Positions 1-10,318 are shown, counted from the stretch's first letter. The stretch: DNA of 64,000 bases from Ignavibacteriae bacterium HGW-Ignavibacteriae-1 (GCA_002839825.1 PGYU01000012.1:21658-85657); one strand, 5' to 3'. The notes: generated by a model not told the origin, from the letters alone. Made by a program: numbers and translations.

Positions 1-233
1 CGCTATGTTCCATATGTCCCTTAGGCAAATCCCAGCGTGTGCGATGCCGCAATAACAAAAACCGAAGTTTCGGTTCTAACGAAAATAATAAAATTCCGGC
101 GGCGTAAATTTTTGGTTCTTCCAAATCTATTCTTCTTAAAATTGTCTAAATATATCAGGCAAATTTACCAAATCAAATTCATTAAATTACACTTCGAAAT
201 AAAATAGATTAAGATTATTGCCATAGACAAAAA
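1..233. other. Leading intergenic stretch with a small hairpin
   Basis: No gene can be supported here. Short open stretches run in from the left edge in all three forward frames and stop by about position 108, so the end of an upstream gene may lie here, but none is recognisable. A 7-bp inverted repeat (AACCGAA/TTCGGTT, 60-75) could be a weak hairpin; it lacks a T-run. The AT-rich part (110-230) presumably holds the promoter of the following operon. Confidence 0.4.
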
Positions 234-1640
234 ATGTGTATTTTTATATCACGTCGTAATAAAAAACTGAATAACGGCATTGAAGCTATGAAAAAAGAAT
301 CTGAAAACACGAAATTTTTCGATAATTCTGCTACAAACAGCTATGATTATATCGAATGGGAAAAGAAGATTGGTGGAAACCATGAAATCGTAATCCAATC
401 TGAGGATGCGAAGTCTAATAATTTATTTTCCGAATCAGTAGGGCTGAAGCCCGATTCGTCGAGTTATAATATGACTATGCAAACTTTGGACGAACTTTTA
501 ACTCGTGATGACCAACGCGACAAAGACGGTTTTCCACGAAGAATCAAATTGGGCAAATTAGTTAAACCCGGCAAAAAAAAGCAACAAGTAATCATTGTCC
601 CGACTACTACAGAGCCAAAATTCTACCATGACGACTCGATTACAACCGAAGAAGAAACCACAGGTGGCACCGGCGATGGGGAAGATGGTGAAGTAATCGG
701 GGAAGAATCTGCCGATGGGGAACCCGGCGAAGGCGAAGGTCAAGGCGCCGGCAAAGGCGGAGGAGATGGGCATGACGTCATTTCTGATGCTTTTGATTTG
801 GGGAGGATTTTGACCGAGAAATTCCAACTTCCAAACTTGAAAGTAAAAGGTAAAAAGAGGTCGTTTACAAAATACACTTATGATTTGACCGATAAAAACA
901 AGCGTTTCGGGCAAATTCTCGATAAAATGGCAACATTGAAAAATGTGATTAAAACCAACATTTTGCTTGGGAATATTGACCCCGACGAAGAATTTTCGCC
1001 GGATAAATTGATGTTGAATCCGAATGATGAAATTTATAGAATCCTTTCTGCTGAGAAAGACTTCGAAACTCAAGCAATTGTTTTCTTTTTGCGCGATTAT
1101 TCCGGTTCGATGCAAGGAAAACCCACAGAAGTAGTGACTACGCAGCATTTGCTGATTTATAGTTGGCTGATGTACCAATATAACGAAAATGTCGAAACAC
1201 GTTTTATTTTGCACGACCAAGCTGCAAAGGAAGTTCCTGATTTTTACACTTATCACAATTCCCAAGTTGCAGGCGGTACGAATGTTTTTCCTGCATTTGA
1301 GCTTGTAAACCAAATAATCGAAAAGGAGCAATTAGTTCGCGATTACAACATTTATGTTTTTTACGGAACTGATGGTGATGATTGGGATGCCGACGGCAAA
1401 CTTGCAATAACGGAGCTGCAAAAAATGATTAATACCACCAATCGCGTTGGTATTACTGTAGCGAGAAATTCTTGGGGTGGTGCTTCAACAACGACGGTAG
1501 AAAAATATATCGAATCGTCCGGTTTGCTGAAACAACACCCCGAGATATTCAAAATGGATGGCTTCTCGGCTACAGATGCAGACGAAAATCGAATCATGGA
1601 CGGAATTAAGAAATTAGTCGAGCAAGGAGTAACACATTAA
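234..1640 (+). CDS. DUF444 (YeaH/YhbH-like) VWA-type protein
   Basis: This is a DUF444-family protein, the usual partner of PrkA kinase and SpoVR in stress or starvation operons (yeaG-yeaH-ycgB in enterobacteria, prkA-yhbH in Bacillus). Its biochemical role is not established. The N-terminal third is low-complexity, with a Gly/Glu/Asp-rich linker near residues 140-180. The C-terminal half is the conserved part and carries a metal-site-like DYSGS motif at residues 288-292, as in von Willebrand A domains. The ATG at 234 is the longest start; a second in-frame ATG at 288 is a real alternative, since neither has a strong ribosome site. The stop overlaps the next ATG (TAATG), which argues for translational coupling with the SpoVR gene. 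Confidence 0.88.
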   Translation: MCIFISRRNKKLNNGIEAMKKESENTKFFDNSATNSYDYIEWEKKIGGNHEIVIQSEDAKSNNLFSESVGLKPDSSSYNMTMQTLDELLTRDDQRDKDGFPRRIKLGKLVKPGKKKQQVIIVPTTTEPKFYHDDSITTEEETTGGTGDGEDGEVIGEESADGEPGEGEGQGAGKGGGDGHDVISDAFDLGRILTEKFQLPNLKVKGKKRSFTKYTYDLTDKNKRFGQILDKMATLKNVIKTNILLGNIDPDEEFSPDKLMLNPNDEIYRILSAEKDFETQAIVFFLRDYSGSMQGKPTEVVTTQHLLIYSWLMYQYNENVETRFILHDQAAKEVPDFYTYHNSQVAGGTNVFPAFELVNQIIEKEQLVRDYNIYVFYGTDGDDWDADGKLAITELQKMINTTNRVGITVARNSWGGASTTTVEKYIESSGLLKQHPEIFKMDGFSATDADENRIMDGIKKLVEQGVTH

Positions 1641-3262
1641 TGAAATTAATAGACCAAGATACAAAAAAAATCATGGAAGAGTGCAAATCTCGCGCTCAAG
1701 ATGCCGGTTTGAACTTCCAAAGCGAAACTCTCGAATATATAGTTACAAACCAAGATTTGATTGAACTTTCGCCCAAAGGCATGATTCCGACTCTCTACGA
1801 TTATTGGGTGAACGATGTGGAAGTGCTCAAGGGCAAAGGTCAATATAAATTATATCCGCACAATCCCTATGAGACTGTGATTAATTCTCGTCCTGCGATT
1901 TCTTACTATAACGACAACAATCCCGATTGGCTGAATATTATGATTTTTTATCATGTGCTCGGTCACGTTGATTTCTTCCAAAATAATTTTTTTTTCGAGC
2001 ACACTTGGAATGATGATTTCGTCGGTCAAGCTCTTGCCGAGAAAAGATTGATTGCCACTTTACGGAGCAGTCATGGACGTTGGGTGGATTATATCATAGA
2101 ATTTTGTCGGGGAATTGATAATTTATCGGGATATTTCTCCGATTTATCTCAACAAAATTTTCCCAGCAATATGGAATTATCCTCCAAATTGAATTATTAT
2201 TTCGAGGATTTTCTTCAATCCGAAGTAAAGGTTTCATCAGGGGAGGTTTATTCGGAAGTAAAACGATATAATGATATTTTCGATAAAAATCCCGACCTTG
2301 CAGAATCGCTCTTTTTCTCGGGCATCAAATCTAAATATCCCGAATTTGACAGCAAATATGAAAAATCACAAAAAGTTGATAAGGAAAGACCCACAGATAT
2401 TCTCGAATTCATCCGCGATAATTCGCCCTATTTGAATCGTGATGAAAATGAATGGATGAAAGCTATAATGAATATCGTTCGGAGCACATCGGTTTACTTT
2501 GCTCCACAAATTCGTACAAAAACTATCAATGAGGGTTGGGCGAGTTATTGGCATGACGAATTGTTTATCAAAGATGACAGAATCAAAGGTCATGAATCGG
2601 AATATGCCGTTATAAACTCCAAAGTTACTTCAATCAGTCGAATTGGCTATAATCCTTATGCAATAGGGCTGAGATTGTTTCAACATATCGAACAATCTGC
2701 CAACAGAGGCAAATTAAATTACAACTACCAGCTAATCAAAGATTACGAGAAACGCGAGAATTATGACCGGCAAACAAATTCAGGCAAAAGAGTATTATTT
2801 GACATTCGTAAGAATTTTACAGATTTCATGCTGATTAATACATTCGTTGACCAAGAATTTGTTGATGAATATGACTTGTTCGTTGTCGGCAAGCGAATGA
2901 ATAAAAGTCGCGGAACTTATGAATATTACGTCAAAAGCCGAAAAGCAGCCGATTATAAGCAGATGCTCATTGACAATATGTACCATCCGCCAATAATAAG
3001 CGTTGATGTAGCTAAAAGTAATGACAAGACTTTGTATCTAAAACATGCCTTTGAGGGCAAGCAACTTTATAAGCCATATATTTCCGATACATTGTTAGGT
3101 ATCGAGTATCTTTGGACGGGCGGAATGTACGAAGGCACTGTCATACTCGAAACTACAGACATCTACAAAAAAACTGAAGACACAGACTCCGATGATAAAT
3201 TCGAGTTTCGTCCCGTTGTTTATACTATGAAAAATAAAAAATTATCCAAAAGAAATCTTTAA
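1640..3262 (+). CDS. SpoVR family protein
   Basis: This protein belongs to the SpoVR/YcgB family, named for a Bacillus spore-cortex gene but widespread in bacteria that do not sporulate. The molecular function is unknown. The signature seen is GHVDFF with a following HTW segment around residues 108-125, matching the conserved His-rich block of the family, and INEGWASYWH near residue 300. At 540 residues it is of family size. It sits between the DUF444 gene (1-nt overlap) and the PrkA kinase gene (6-nt gap), so the three are almost certainly one transcript. An AAGGAG lies about 11 nt before the ATG. Confidence 0.93.
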   Translation: MKLIDQDTKKIMEECKSRAQDAGLNFQSETLEYIVTNQDLIELSPKGMIPTLYDYWVNDVEVLKGKGQYKLYPHNPYETVINSRPAISYYNDNNPDWLNIMIFYHVLGHVDFFQNNFFFEHTWNDDFVGQALAEKRLIATLRSSHGRWVDYIIEFCRGIDNLSGYFSDLSQQNFPSNMELSSKLNYYFEDFLQSEVKVSSGEVYSEVKRYNDIFDKNPDLAESLFFSGIKSKYPEFDSKYEKSQKVDKERPTDILEFIRDNSPYLNRDENEWMKAIMNIVRSTSVYFAPQIRTKTINEGWASYWHDELFIKDDRIKGHESEYAVINSKVTSISRIGYNPYAIGLRLFQHIEQSANRGKLNYNYQLIKDYEKRENYDRQTNSGKRVLFDIRKNFTDFMLINTFVDQEFVDEYDLFVVGKRMNKSRGTYEYYVKSRKAADYKQMLIDNMYHPPIISVDVAKSNDKTLYLKHAFEGKQLYKPYISDTLLGIEYLWTGGMYEGTVILETTDIYKKTEDTDSDDKFEFRPVVYTMKNKKLSKRNL

Positions 3263-3268
3263 AAAAAC

Positions 3269-5554
3269 ATGGAAACATTTGTCGAGATTCAATCCAAAGC
3301 TAAAAGACTCGAAGCTCTAATAAATTTGAGCAATAACATAATGGAAAAGGAAAAAAGAATGCCGATTCCGTTTAACGATTTTTTGTATTTATCATCGAAA
3401 AATCCTGAATTGGTGTTCCGAAATATATATCAACTATTTCATGACATGGTGCATCATTACGTTCCCGACGGGAAAGATAATTTTTCTCGCGACACAGAAC
3501 ATATTGGATTTATAGATTATGATACATCAAAATTGTTAGCAGATGAATGCGACGACCCATTTTTCTCGGATAGATTGTTTGCAAATCGCTTCATGAATCT
3601 TATCAATGACTTCCGCAAAGGCTCAAATACAAACCGAATTTATATTTTCGAGGGACCTCCCGGAAGCGGCAAAAGCACTTTTTTGAATAATTTGCTCCAA
3701 AAATTTGAAGAATATACCAAAAAACCGGAAGGTGTCTCTTACAAAACTTATTGGAGACTCGATATCGAAAAACTCGGTGGATTCCAATCTAAAGAAATGC
3801 AAAAGTATAGGATAGAAGAGGAAAAGCATAAGGAAAAGAAGGAAGCAGCTAATACTTCGATATTAAATTTTCCCGAAAAATATCTCGAATTTTCATGTCC
3901 AAATCATGACCATCCGGTTTTGCAAATTCCCAAGCCTTTCCGGAGGCAATTCCTTGAAGAACTAATACCCGAAGGTGAATTCAAAGTGAAAATGTTCAAT
4001 AATCGGGAGTATGAATGGATTTTCAAGGATGTACCATGCTCAATTTGCAGTTCAATCTCCAAAACTTTAATGGACAGACTCGGCGACCCACTTGCAGTCT
4101 TCAGCATGATGAATGCTCGTAAAAATTATTATAATCGTCAGTTGGGCGAAGGCATCAGTGTTTTCAATCCCGGCGACCCGCTTTGCAAGGAGATTTTATC
4201 TAAACCATCCTTGCAATATATGATAAATGACTTGCTCAAAAATGACGAAGTCAATTACGCTTTTTCATATTTAGCTAAGACCAATAACGGTGTTTTAGCT
4301 TTGATGGATATTAAGGAACATAACGTAGAGAGATTGAAAGCTTACCATGGAATTATAAGCGACGGTGTTCATAAAGTGGATTTGACGGAAGAGTACATCA
4401 GGACTCTGTTTATAGGCTTGGTCAATCCCGAAGACAAAATTCATTATGTTGACATAAAGTCATTCCAAGACAGAATCATAAATGTAAACATTCCGTATGT
4501 GCTCGATTACAACACGGAAGTTGCTATCTATAAAGAAAAATTCAACGAATCAATTTTGCATAGCTTTTTACCGGGCATACTATCAAATTTTGCAAAAATT
4601 ATCATCGCAACACGTTTAGAAAATGATGCACCGGCATTGAAAAAATGGATAAATAAGCCCGATAAATATGCAAAATATCTCGATAAAAGCCTTTTATTGC
4701 TAAAGATGGAAATCTATAACGGCAAAATTCCGGAATGGCTCAGCGAAGACGATATCAAACGATTCAATAAAGCGATGCGGAAGGAAGTATTGGCTCAATC
4801 GGAAATGGAAGGCAGAAAAGGGATTTCAGGCAGACGTTCGCTATGGGTTTTCAACGAATTTTACTCATTGCATCGCAATTCCAAAAGATTGATTACTATG
4901 GATGATGTGAAGAAATATTTCGAGAACAAAAAAGAAGATGCCGACGTTGATGTGCCGGATGATTTCATCGAAAAGCTGATTGATTTGTACGATTACGATG
5001 TATTGCAACAAGTCAAAGAAGCAATTTATTTCTTCAACAAAAAGCATATTTCAGATGATATTGCCAATTACCTTTTCGCTATTAATTTCGAAATTGGCGA
5101 CACAAAAAGAAACGAAACCACAGGCGACGTAATTGTTGTGACCGAGGAATATCTTGAGACTTTCGAAGCCAGAATTTTAGGTAAATCAGCCACACCGACT
5201 ACTCAAAAAGCTCTGCGACGCGACACATTCAATGAATATGTTTCCGATACTCTTTCCCAAGAGATTCGTTTGGAAGGAAAGACGGTGTATGAAACGAAAT
5301 TGTTCAAAGTCCTATTCGAAAAATATACTCGAAATTTGAAAGAGAATGCACTCGCTCCATATGCTAAGAATGAAAATTTCCGTCGTGCAATTCTGGATTA
5401 CGGGTATAGCCAATTCCAAACTTACGACGAACGATTGAAACGAGACGTCAGCTATATGATTGAAAACCTACAGTCGAAATTCGGTTATAGCGAAATTGGG
5501 GCAACACAAGTCAGCATCTATGTCTTAGACAAAGATTTGCCGAATAAGTATTAG
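3269..5554 (+). CDS. prkA: PrkA family serine protein kinase (AAA+)
   Basis: This is a PrkA/YeaG-type protein: an AAA+ ATPase domain followed by a C-terminal region reported to have serine kinase activity. In other bacteria it acts in nitrogen-starvation, stationary-phase or sporulation responses. The Walker A motif GPPGSGKST is at residues 129-137. Long helical stretches follow. At 761 residues it is about 120 longer than the usual 640-residue proteins; the extra length seems to lie in the ATPase region, which includes two CxxC-like pairs (about residues 211-260) that might bind a metal. It is the last gene of the DUF444-SpoVR-PrkA operon. The order is the reverse of the common kinase-first arrangement. 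Confidence 0.92.
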   Translation: METFVEIQSKAKRLEALINLSNNIMEKEKRMPIPFNDFLYLSSKNPELVFRNIYQLFHDMVHHYVPDGKDNFSRDTEHIGFIDYDTSKLLADECDDPFFSDRLFANRFMNLINDFRKGSNTNRIYIFEGPPGSGKSTFLNNLLQKFEEYTKKPEGVSYKTYWRLDIEKLGGFQSKEMQKYRIEEEKHKEKKEAANTSILNFPEKYLEFSCPNHDHPVLQIPKPFRRQFLEELIPEGEFKVKMFNNREYEWIFKDVPCSICSSISKTLMDRLGDPLAVFSMMNARKNYYNRQLGEGISVFNPGDPLCKEILSKPSLQYMINDLLKNDEVNYAFSYLAKTNNGVLALMDIKEHNVERLKAYHGIISDGVHKVDLTEEYIRTLFIGLVNPEDKIHYVDIKSFQDRIINVNIPYVLDYNTEVAIYKEKFNESILHSFLPGILSNFAKIIIATRLENDAPALKKWINKPDKYAKYLDKSLLLLKMEIYNGKIPEWLSEDDIKRFNKAMRKEVLAQSEMEGRKGISGRRSLWVFNEFYSLHRNSKRLITMDDVKKYFENKKEDADVDVPDDFIEKLIDLYDYDVLQQVKEAIYFFNKKHISDDIANYLFAINFEIGDTKRNETTGDVIVVTEEYLETFEARILGKSATPTTQKALRRDTFNEYVSDTLSQEIRLEGKTVYETKLFKVLFEKYTRNLKENALAPYAKNENFRRAILDYGYSQFQTYDERLKRDVSYMIENLQSKFGYSEIGATQVSIYVLDKDLPNKY

Positions 5555-5597
5555 TGGGTTTAGTTTTAGGATTGATTATAATCGGATTTTTATAAAT

Positions 5598-5810
5598 TCA
5601 GTTATTTCTCGAATTCCTAACTGTCTCCACAACTTCAGTTATCTCATCAAGATTAGGAACAATTTTGTTCCTCGTTCTCATTTTTTTGAGTATTTTTTCT
5701 AAGTCTAACTGAAAATCATCAGGTTTAATCCGAATCAGGTCCATATCTGCTAATTCTTTCAACAGATTTAATGCCTTGGGATTTACTATGTCAATTCTTA
5801 TAGTTTGCAT
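5598..5810 (-). CDS. Small antitoxin-like protein, orphan
   Basis: A 70-residue protein beginning MQTIRIDIVNPKA and containing a LLKELADMDLI stretch. This resembles short hypothetical proteins that often sit beside RelE/ParE- or PIN-type toxins, though I cannot name a family with certainty. The ATG at 5810 is preferred over the upstream one at 5831 because AAGGAT lies just ahead of it and the conserved-looking part begins there. No toxin-sized frame is adjacent: downstream is the convergent end of the PrkA gene and upstream is a large secreted protein. It is therefore either a solitary antitoxin-like gene or an unrelated small regulator. Confidence 0.55.
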   Translation of the reverse strand: MQTIRIDIVNPKALNLLKELADMDLIRIKPDDFQLDLEKILKKMRTRNKIVPNLDEITEVVETVRNSRNN

Positions 5811-5903
5811 AAATATCCTTGTAATTATCATTATGATAGACGAATGAACTAAGTTTAAATGTCTTAAAATTTACATGTAATTTCTTTAGTACAGCTTCAC
5901 CCA

Positions 5904-8900
5904 CTACCTCACTTTCACCATTCTCAATGTTTCGTTTTTGATGCCGTTATAAATTTGGATGTAATATACACCCGAACTTAGGCTCTCGGTATTTAGCGTA
6001 ATCAACCCGCTTCCCATCGAATCATGAGTTGATTGACTTACGAAACGTCCGCTTTCGTCGCTTATGATGATTTCAATCGGATAATTAGGATTTGCATTGT
6101 GAATCTGAACAAATCCTGCTTGGACTGTCGGGTTTGGATAATATTCTATGTTCAATTCGTGCGAACAACAAAGCTCTTCGACTGATGACGGGTCATAACC
6201 TGTGCCCGTGAATGACACTCGGCGAACTTTTTGGAAAAATGAAGTCGTAGTGATATCCACAGGTTTTGTAATAGAAGATGCTTGTTTGGGCTTGAATCGA
6301 ACTTTTACGTTCATACTTTCGTTAGCGCCCAAATCATATGGTGGATTGAAATCAATCAGTTCAAAAATTCCATTGTTGAGTATTACATCAATTTTTTCAA
6401 TTGTTAAAATTCCGCCTCCGGAATTTCCTAACTGTACATCCATGTCTTTGAAACTGCCCACTTCAGCTGTCCCGAAGTCATATGATTCCTCAGCAGCCAA
6501 ATCCGGACGTGGTCCATCGCCTGTTCCGCTTAAACTTACTGTTACTTCATTATAATTATAGGCATTAGAACCGATTTTCAGACTTGCATTGTAATCAATA
6601 TATTCAATGGGCGAAAATTTGACTCGAACTGTTTCTTCGCTTTTGGCTTCTACCACAAAACTTTCCCCGTCGAGCACTTCAAACACAGCATCTTTGTTGC
6701 CAATTATATCTATGTAATCAATTTCTAATGCTATTTCTCCAAAATTTTCGATTATTATTTCCATCACTCGTGGTGTGTCTATATGAACTATGCCGAAATT
6801 TAGCAAATTTTGATTAACCGCAATCATCGGTTGGTCAGCAAATCCATATCCTTCCAAATCGTAGCCACGGCGGGTGCCATTAATAGCATTTGAAATGAAT
6901 TCAACTTCGCCAATAAACAAGCCGCGCTTATCGGGATTGAATTTTGCGCCGATGCTTAGTTCCTCACCCGGAGCTAATATAAATCCTGACGGGACTGAAG
7001 TAAATTCGAAGATTGGCGATAACTTTGAAATCGAATAATTTTCCACTACCAAATCTGCATCACCAATATTTTGAATAACAAATTCCAAACTTTTATTTTC
7101 ATTGGCATTTACTGTCCCAAAATCAAGTTTTGCTTGTTTGAAAGCTATGATTGCTTGTGGTTCTGCCCAAGTTTTGATAATATTATAAGTTCCGTTTGGC
7201 AAAATATCCAAGTTCAAATTCATAGGTGGATTGTAAACTTTTACAGTTTGTAAATTTTTCTCGGGCAATCGCACCGTAATCGAATCAATCCTATTTTTTT
7301 GCGCCATTCCGATTGTCTGCAAAAATGGTTGTTGGTTAGAAAAATGTCCCAAACCGGCTTGTAGCTCACGCATTTGATTCAAATCGCCGGAGTGAACTGT
7401 TACTCGAGTTCCTATGCCTGATTGATTCACACCCGAAGGCATCTTGGGGTTTACTCCTGTCCAATTATTCATATTTCCAATTTTATTTTCAAGCAAAACG
7501 ATTGCCATGTATGCTCTTGGAACTTGCACTTTTTGAGTTTGACCGTTAATGACTGTATCAATTAGCAATGTATCGCGAGCCTGACGCGTTACGATTAAAT
7601 CTTGGTCGCCGTCTAAATCGAAATCAATCGGCTCCATCGAGTGCCCTTCCTTCATACTGAAGAAAATTCCCAGCTTCTTGGAAATATCTTCGAAACTCGT
7701 GTCTTCCTTTTGTTGAAGTATATAAAGACGTTCTTGTCCTTCGATGTTTGCTTGTGGATAGGACATCTGACCGATAGCAACGTCAAGCTTGCCATCATTA
7801 TCTATGTCAAACCAGGTAGCGCCCATATCACCGAGATGTGAGTTTAACGGAGCATCCCGCTTAAGCAAATTCACATCCCATTCGTATTGGTAACCATCTT
7901 CTGCACCACCATTTACAGCTATTGTAGTTCTGCCTACTCCGGCTCCGTAACCGCCATGAACCAAAACTTGTAACAAGTCCATGTCGCCGTCGTTGTCAAA
8001 ATCTGCCGGATTGGCTTCCCATTGGCACAAAAGTCCGGGACCGTTCCGTAGCAAATGTTGGGCGCTGTAATTTGCTTCTGATGTAGCATCACGAAAAGTT
8101 CCGTCGCCATTATTTGCGAATATGCTGCCTGTGCTGCGGCAATACGGCGATGTGACTATATCCTGCCAACCGTCATTATTCCAATCTGTGACATTTACTC
8201 CATACATCGGCTCGCGGACAGAGTTAATTGCAGCGTCATTTACTCGGGTAAACGAACCATCACCATTGCCTTGGAACAATACATCTAATTGTTTCACATC
8301 ATTTGCGCTTGCATAGTAATCGGTAAACCAAGTCGAAATATACATATCAATGTTGCCATCGTAATCGTAATCAAGGAATGCGATTCCGGATGCGTTTATC
8401 AAGCCTTGTGGCAATATTGGGTCTAATTGAATTGTATTCAAACCCGATAATTTGTAAAGGGTAAATTTCCCCGTTCCATCGTTTAACAAAAGTTCGGTTC
8501 TATCGCCCGGGTCATTTTCGCCTTTGTATCCTGTGAATCTGTGGTAATAAATGCTTGTTACAATGTCTATATGCCCGTCGTTGTTGACATCTGCTAATGC
8601 CGCAACATCAGAAATCCGCAAACGGTCGCTTCCGTCACGCGTTTGATTGATACCGGATTCCTCGGTAAACTCGACAAAAATTCTACTTGGGTCGCCGGGT
8701 AAGCCTGTGCCCGGGCGGTTCAAGAAGACTCGCAATGTGTTGTGAGTCGCTTTTGGTCCGCCCAAGACCAAATCAGGATAGTTGTCGCCATCAATATCGG
8801 CTACCCATAAACGTGATACTGAAACGTCATCGAGTCCGACTGAGTTTGTAATGTCTTCAAGCCAATCAGGTGTTTGGGCTGTTAGAATGCTTGTTGGGAC

Positions 8901-8939
8901 TAACATCAATAATAGTATTATTCGTAATTTTTGCATCAT
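5904..8939 (-). CDS. Secreted FG-GAP/ASPIC-UnbV protein with choice-of-anchor D domains and T9SS signal
   Basis: A surface or secreted protein of about 1012 residues. It opens with a signal peptide (MMQKLRIILLLML, ending near TAQ). Calcium-binding-like FG-GAP/VCBS repeats (many D-x-D-x-DG motifs such as DIDGDNYPD, DVNNDGHID, DFDNDGDMD) fill about residues 30-450. An ASPIC/UnbV-like segment (GLGHFS, then IDSITVRLP) follows near 525-590. Three to four ASPM/SPD-2/Hydin-like (choice-of-anchor D) beta domains come next, and the last 75 residues form a type IX sorting domain (YYPNPT, GVYYIQIYN). The longer frame from 9008 begins with a basic stretch before the signal peptide, so the ATG at 8939 (or 8936) is chosen. 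Its sorting domain lacks the palindromic inserts seen in three later genes. The ligand is unknown. Confidence 0.88.
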   Translation of the reverse strand: MMQKLRIILLLMLVPTSILTAQTPDWLEDITNSVGLDDVSVSRLWVADIDGDNYPDLVLGGPKATHNTLRVFLNRPGTGLPGDPSRIFVEFTEESGINQTRDGSDRLRISDVAALADVNNDGHIDIVTSIYYHRFTGYKGENDPGDRTELLLNDGTGKFTLYKLSGLNTIQLDPILPQGLINASGIAFLDYDYDGNIDMYISTWFTDYYASANDVKQLDVLFQGNGDGSFTRVNDAAINSVREPMYGVNVTDWNNDGWQDIVTSPYCRSTGSIFANNGDGTFRDATSEANYSAQHLLRNGPGLLCQWEANPADFDNDGDMDLLQVLVHGGYGAGVGRTTIAVNGGAEDGYQYEWDVNLLKRDAPLNSHLGDMGATWFDIDNDGKLDVAIGQMSYPQANIEGQERLYILQQKEDTSFEDISKKLGIFFSMKEGHSMEPIDFDLDGDQDLIVTRQARDTLLIDTVINGQTQKVQVPRAYMAIVLLENKIGNMNNWTGVNPKMPSGVNQSGIGTRVTVHSGDLNQMRELQAGLGHFSNQQPFLQTIGMAQKNRIDSITVRLPEKNLQTVKVYNPPMNLNLDILPNGTYNIIKTWAEPQAIIAFKQAKLDFGTVNANENKSLEFVIQNIGDADLVVENYSISKLSPIFEFTSVPSGFILAPGEELSIGAKFNPDKRGLFIGEVEFISNAINGTRRGYDLEGYGFADQPMIAVNQNLLNFGIVHIDTPRVMEIIIENFGEIALEIDYIDIIGNKDAVFEVLDGESFVVEAKSEETVRVKFSPIEYIDYNASLKIGSNAYNYNEVTVSLSGTGDGPRPDLAAEESYDFGTAEVGSFKDMDVQLGNSGGGILTIEKIDVILNNGIFELIDFNPPYDLGANESMNVKVRFKPKQASSITKPVDITTTSFFQKVRRVSFTGTGYDPSSVEELCCSHELNIEYYPNPTVQAGFVQIHNANPNYPIEIIISDESGRFVSQSTHDSMGSGLITLNTESLSSGVYYIQIYNGIKNETLRMVKVR

Positions 8940-9032
8940 TTTAAATAGTTTTTTTAGTTTTACATTTGTACTGAATTTAATCTTAACATTTTTTTTTGTA
9001 ATAGTCAAATTTATTTTTATCGGAGTTGTATT

Positions 9033-10265
9033 TTGAACATAATTGCTGTTATAATCTTAGTAACTTTAGTTGTAAATTTCATAATTTCACTCATCTCTGA
9101 GCATTTGAACAAAAAGAAGATGTATGCTTCGGATGTACCTCCGGAGTTAGCTGATATATATACGGATGAGCAATTTTCGAAAGCAAAGTCATATTACTCC
9201 GATAGGCTCAAAATGTCGTCGGTATCCGATGCCTTGGGCTTGATTGCATTCCCTCTATTATGGTTTTTGGGCGGTTTCCCGTATTTGGAATCTGTCGTTT
9301 CCGGCATTACAGATTCAGAAATCTATCGCGGGTTGCTATTTATCGGCATCCTTGTTTTTGCCCAATTTCTAATCGGATTGCCATTTTCCATATATTCTAC
9401 TTTTGTGATTGAAGCCAAATACGGATTTAACAAAATGACAGTGAAAACATTCGCGCTTGATTTGCTCAAATCAACGTTGCTGTCTATGCTAATCGGTTTG
9501 CCTATTCTCGCCGCGATATTATGGGTGTTTGGCGAACTTGGCAATAGTGCTTGGCTAATCGGATTTTTGCTTGTTACGGCAATTTCATTCATCTTATCTT
9601 ATATCGCTCCGACTTGGATTATGCCGATTTTCAATAAATTTGTGCCGCTCGAAGCGGGCTCACTTCGAGATAAAATCACTGCTATGGCTGAAAAAGCAAA
9701 ATTCCCACTGACAAATATTTTCGTGATTGATGGTTCCAAACGTTCTACAAAATCGAACGCATTTTTCACTGGTTTCGGCAAGAACAAACGTATTGCTCTT
9801 TACGACACACTGATTCAAAATCATTCGGAAGAGGAGCTCGTTGCAGTGCTGGCACACGAAATCGGACATTACAAACTAAAGCATATTACCCAAGGAATGG
9901 CAATCGGTATAGTTCATACTTTCGTTTTGTTTTTCCTCTTGGGGCAAATTTTGCAATCGGAAATGCTGTACACCGCTTTTTATATGACTAATATGCCAAT
10001 CTATGCGGGTTTGATATTTTTCGGAATACTGTTTTCACCGATTGAAAGCATTTTATCTGTAGCGATGAGTGCACTGTCGCGCCGAAATGAATTTGCAGCC
10101 GATAATTTTGCGAAAAAGTTGATTGGTAAAGGCACGCATCTAATCGAAGCTTTGAAAAAACTCAGCACAGATAATTTGTCAAATCCGGTTCCACATCCTT
10201 TTTATGTTTTGCTGAATTATTCGCATCCTCCGGTTGTCGAACGTATCCGTAAACTTGCTGAATGA
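9033..10265 (+). CDS. M48 family (Ste24-like) membrane metalloprotease
   Basis: An integral-membrane zinc peptidase of the Ste24/CAAX prenyl protease type. In bacteria these probably act in membrane-protein quality control rather than on prenylated proteins. The zinc site is HEIGH at residues 275-279, with the third ligand probably Glu353 in NEFAAD. Several hydrophobic segments lie before and after it, and the 410-residue length is normal for Ste24 (HtpX is nearer 290). The start is a TTG at 9033, with GGAG seven bases upstream; no ATG fits. It is divergent from the large secreted protein gene and seems to be its own unit. Confidence 0.92.
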   Translation: MNIIAVIILVTLVVNFIISLISEHLNKKKMYASDVPPELADIYTDEQFSKAKSYYSDRLKMSSVSDALGLIAFPLLWFLGGFPYLESVVSGITDSEIYRGLLFIGILVFAQFLIGLPFSIYSTFVIEAKYGFNKMTVKTFALDLLKSTLLSMLIGLPILAAILWVFGELGNSAWLIGFLLVTAISFILSYIAPTWIMPIFNKFVPLEAGSLRDKITAMAEKAKFPLTNIFVIDGSKRSTKSNAFFTGFGKNKRIALYDTLIQNHSEEELVAVLAHEIGHYKLKHITQGMAIGIVHTFVLFFLLGQILQSEMLYTAFYMTNMPIYAGLIFFGILFSPIESILSVAMSALSRRNEFAADNFAKKLIGKGTHLIEALKKLSTDNLSNPVPHPFYVLLNYSHPPVVERIRKLAE

Positions 10266-10318
10266 AGTAATATTTAAGCAAAATTTCGTCTTTATTCATT
10301 TAAAAAACACTTAAAAAT

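Noticed and set aside
1..108. Open stretches entering from the left edge of the window
   Set aside because: None shows a recognisable protein end, and the hairpin at 60-75 lacks a T-run, so no partial gene is claimed.
558..1331. A 257-codon reverse frame opposite the DUF444 gene
   Set aside because: It lies wholly inside a recognised gene, has no plausible domain and shows the codon-shadow pattern.
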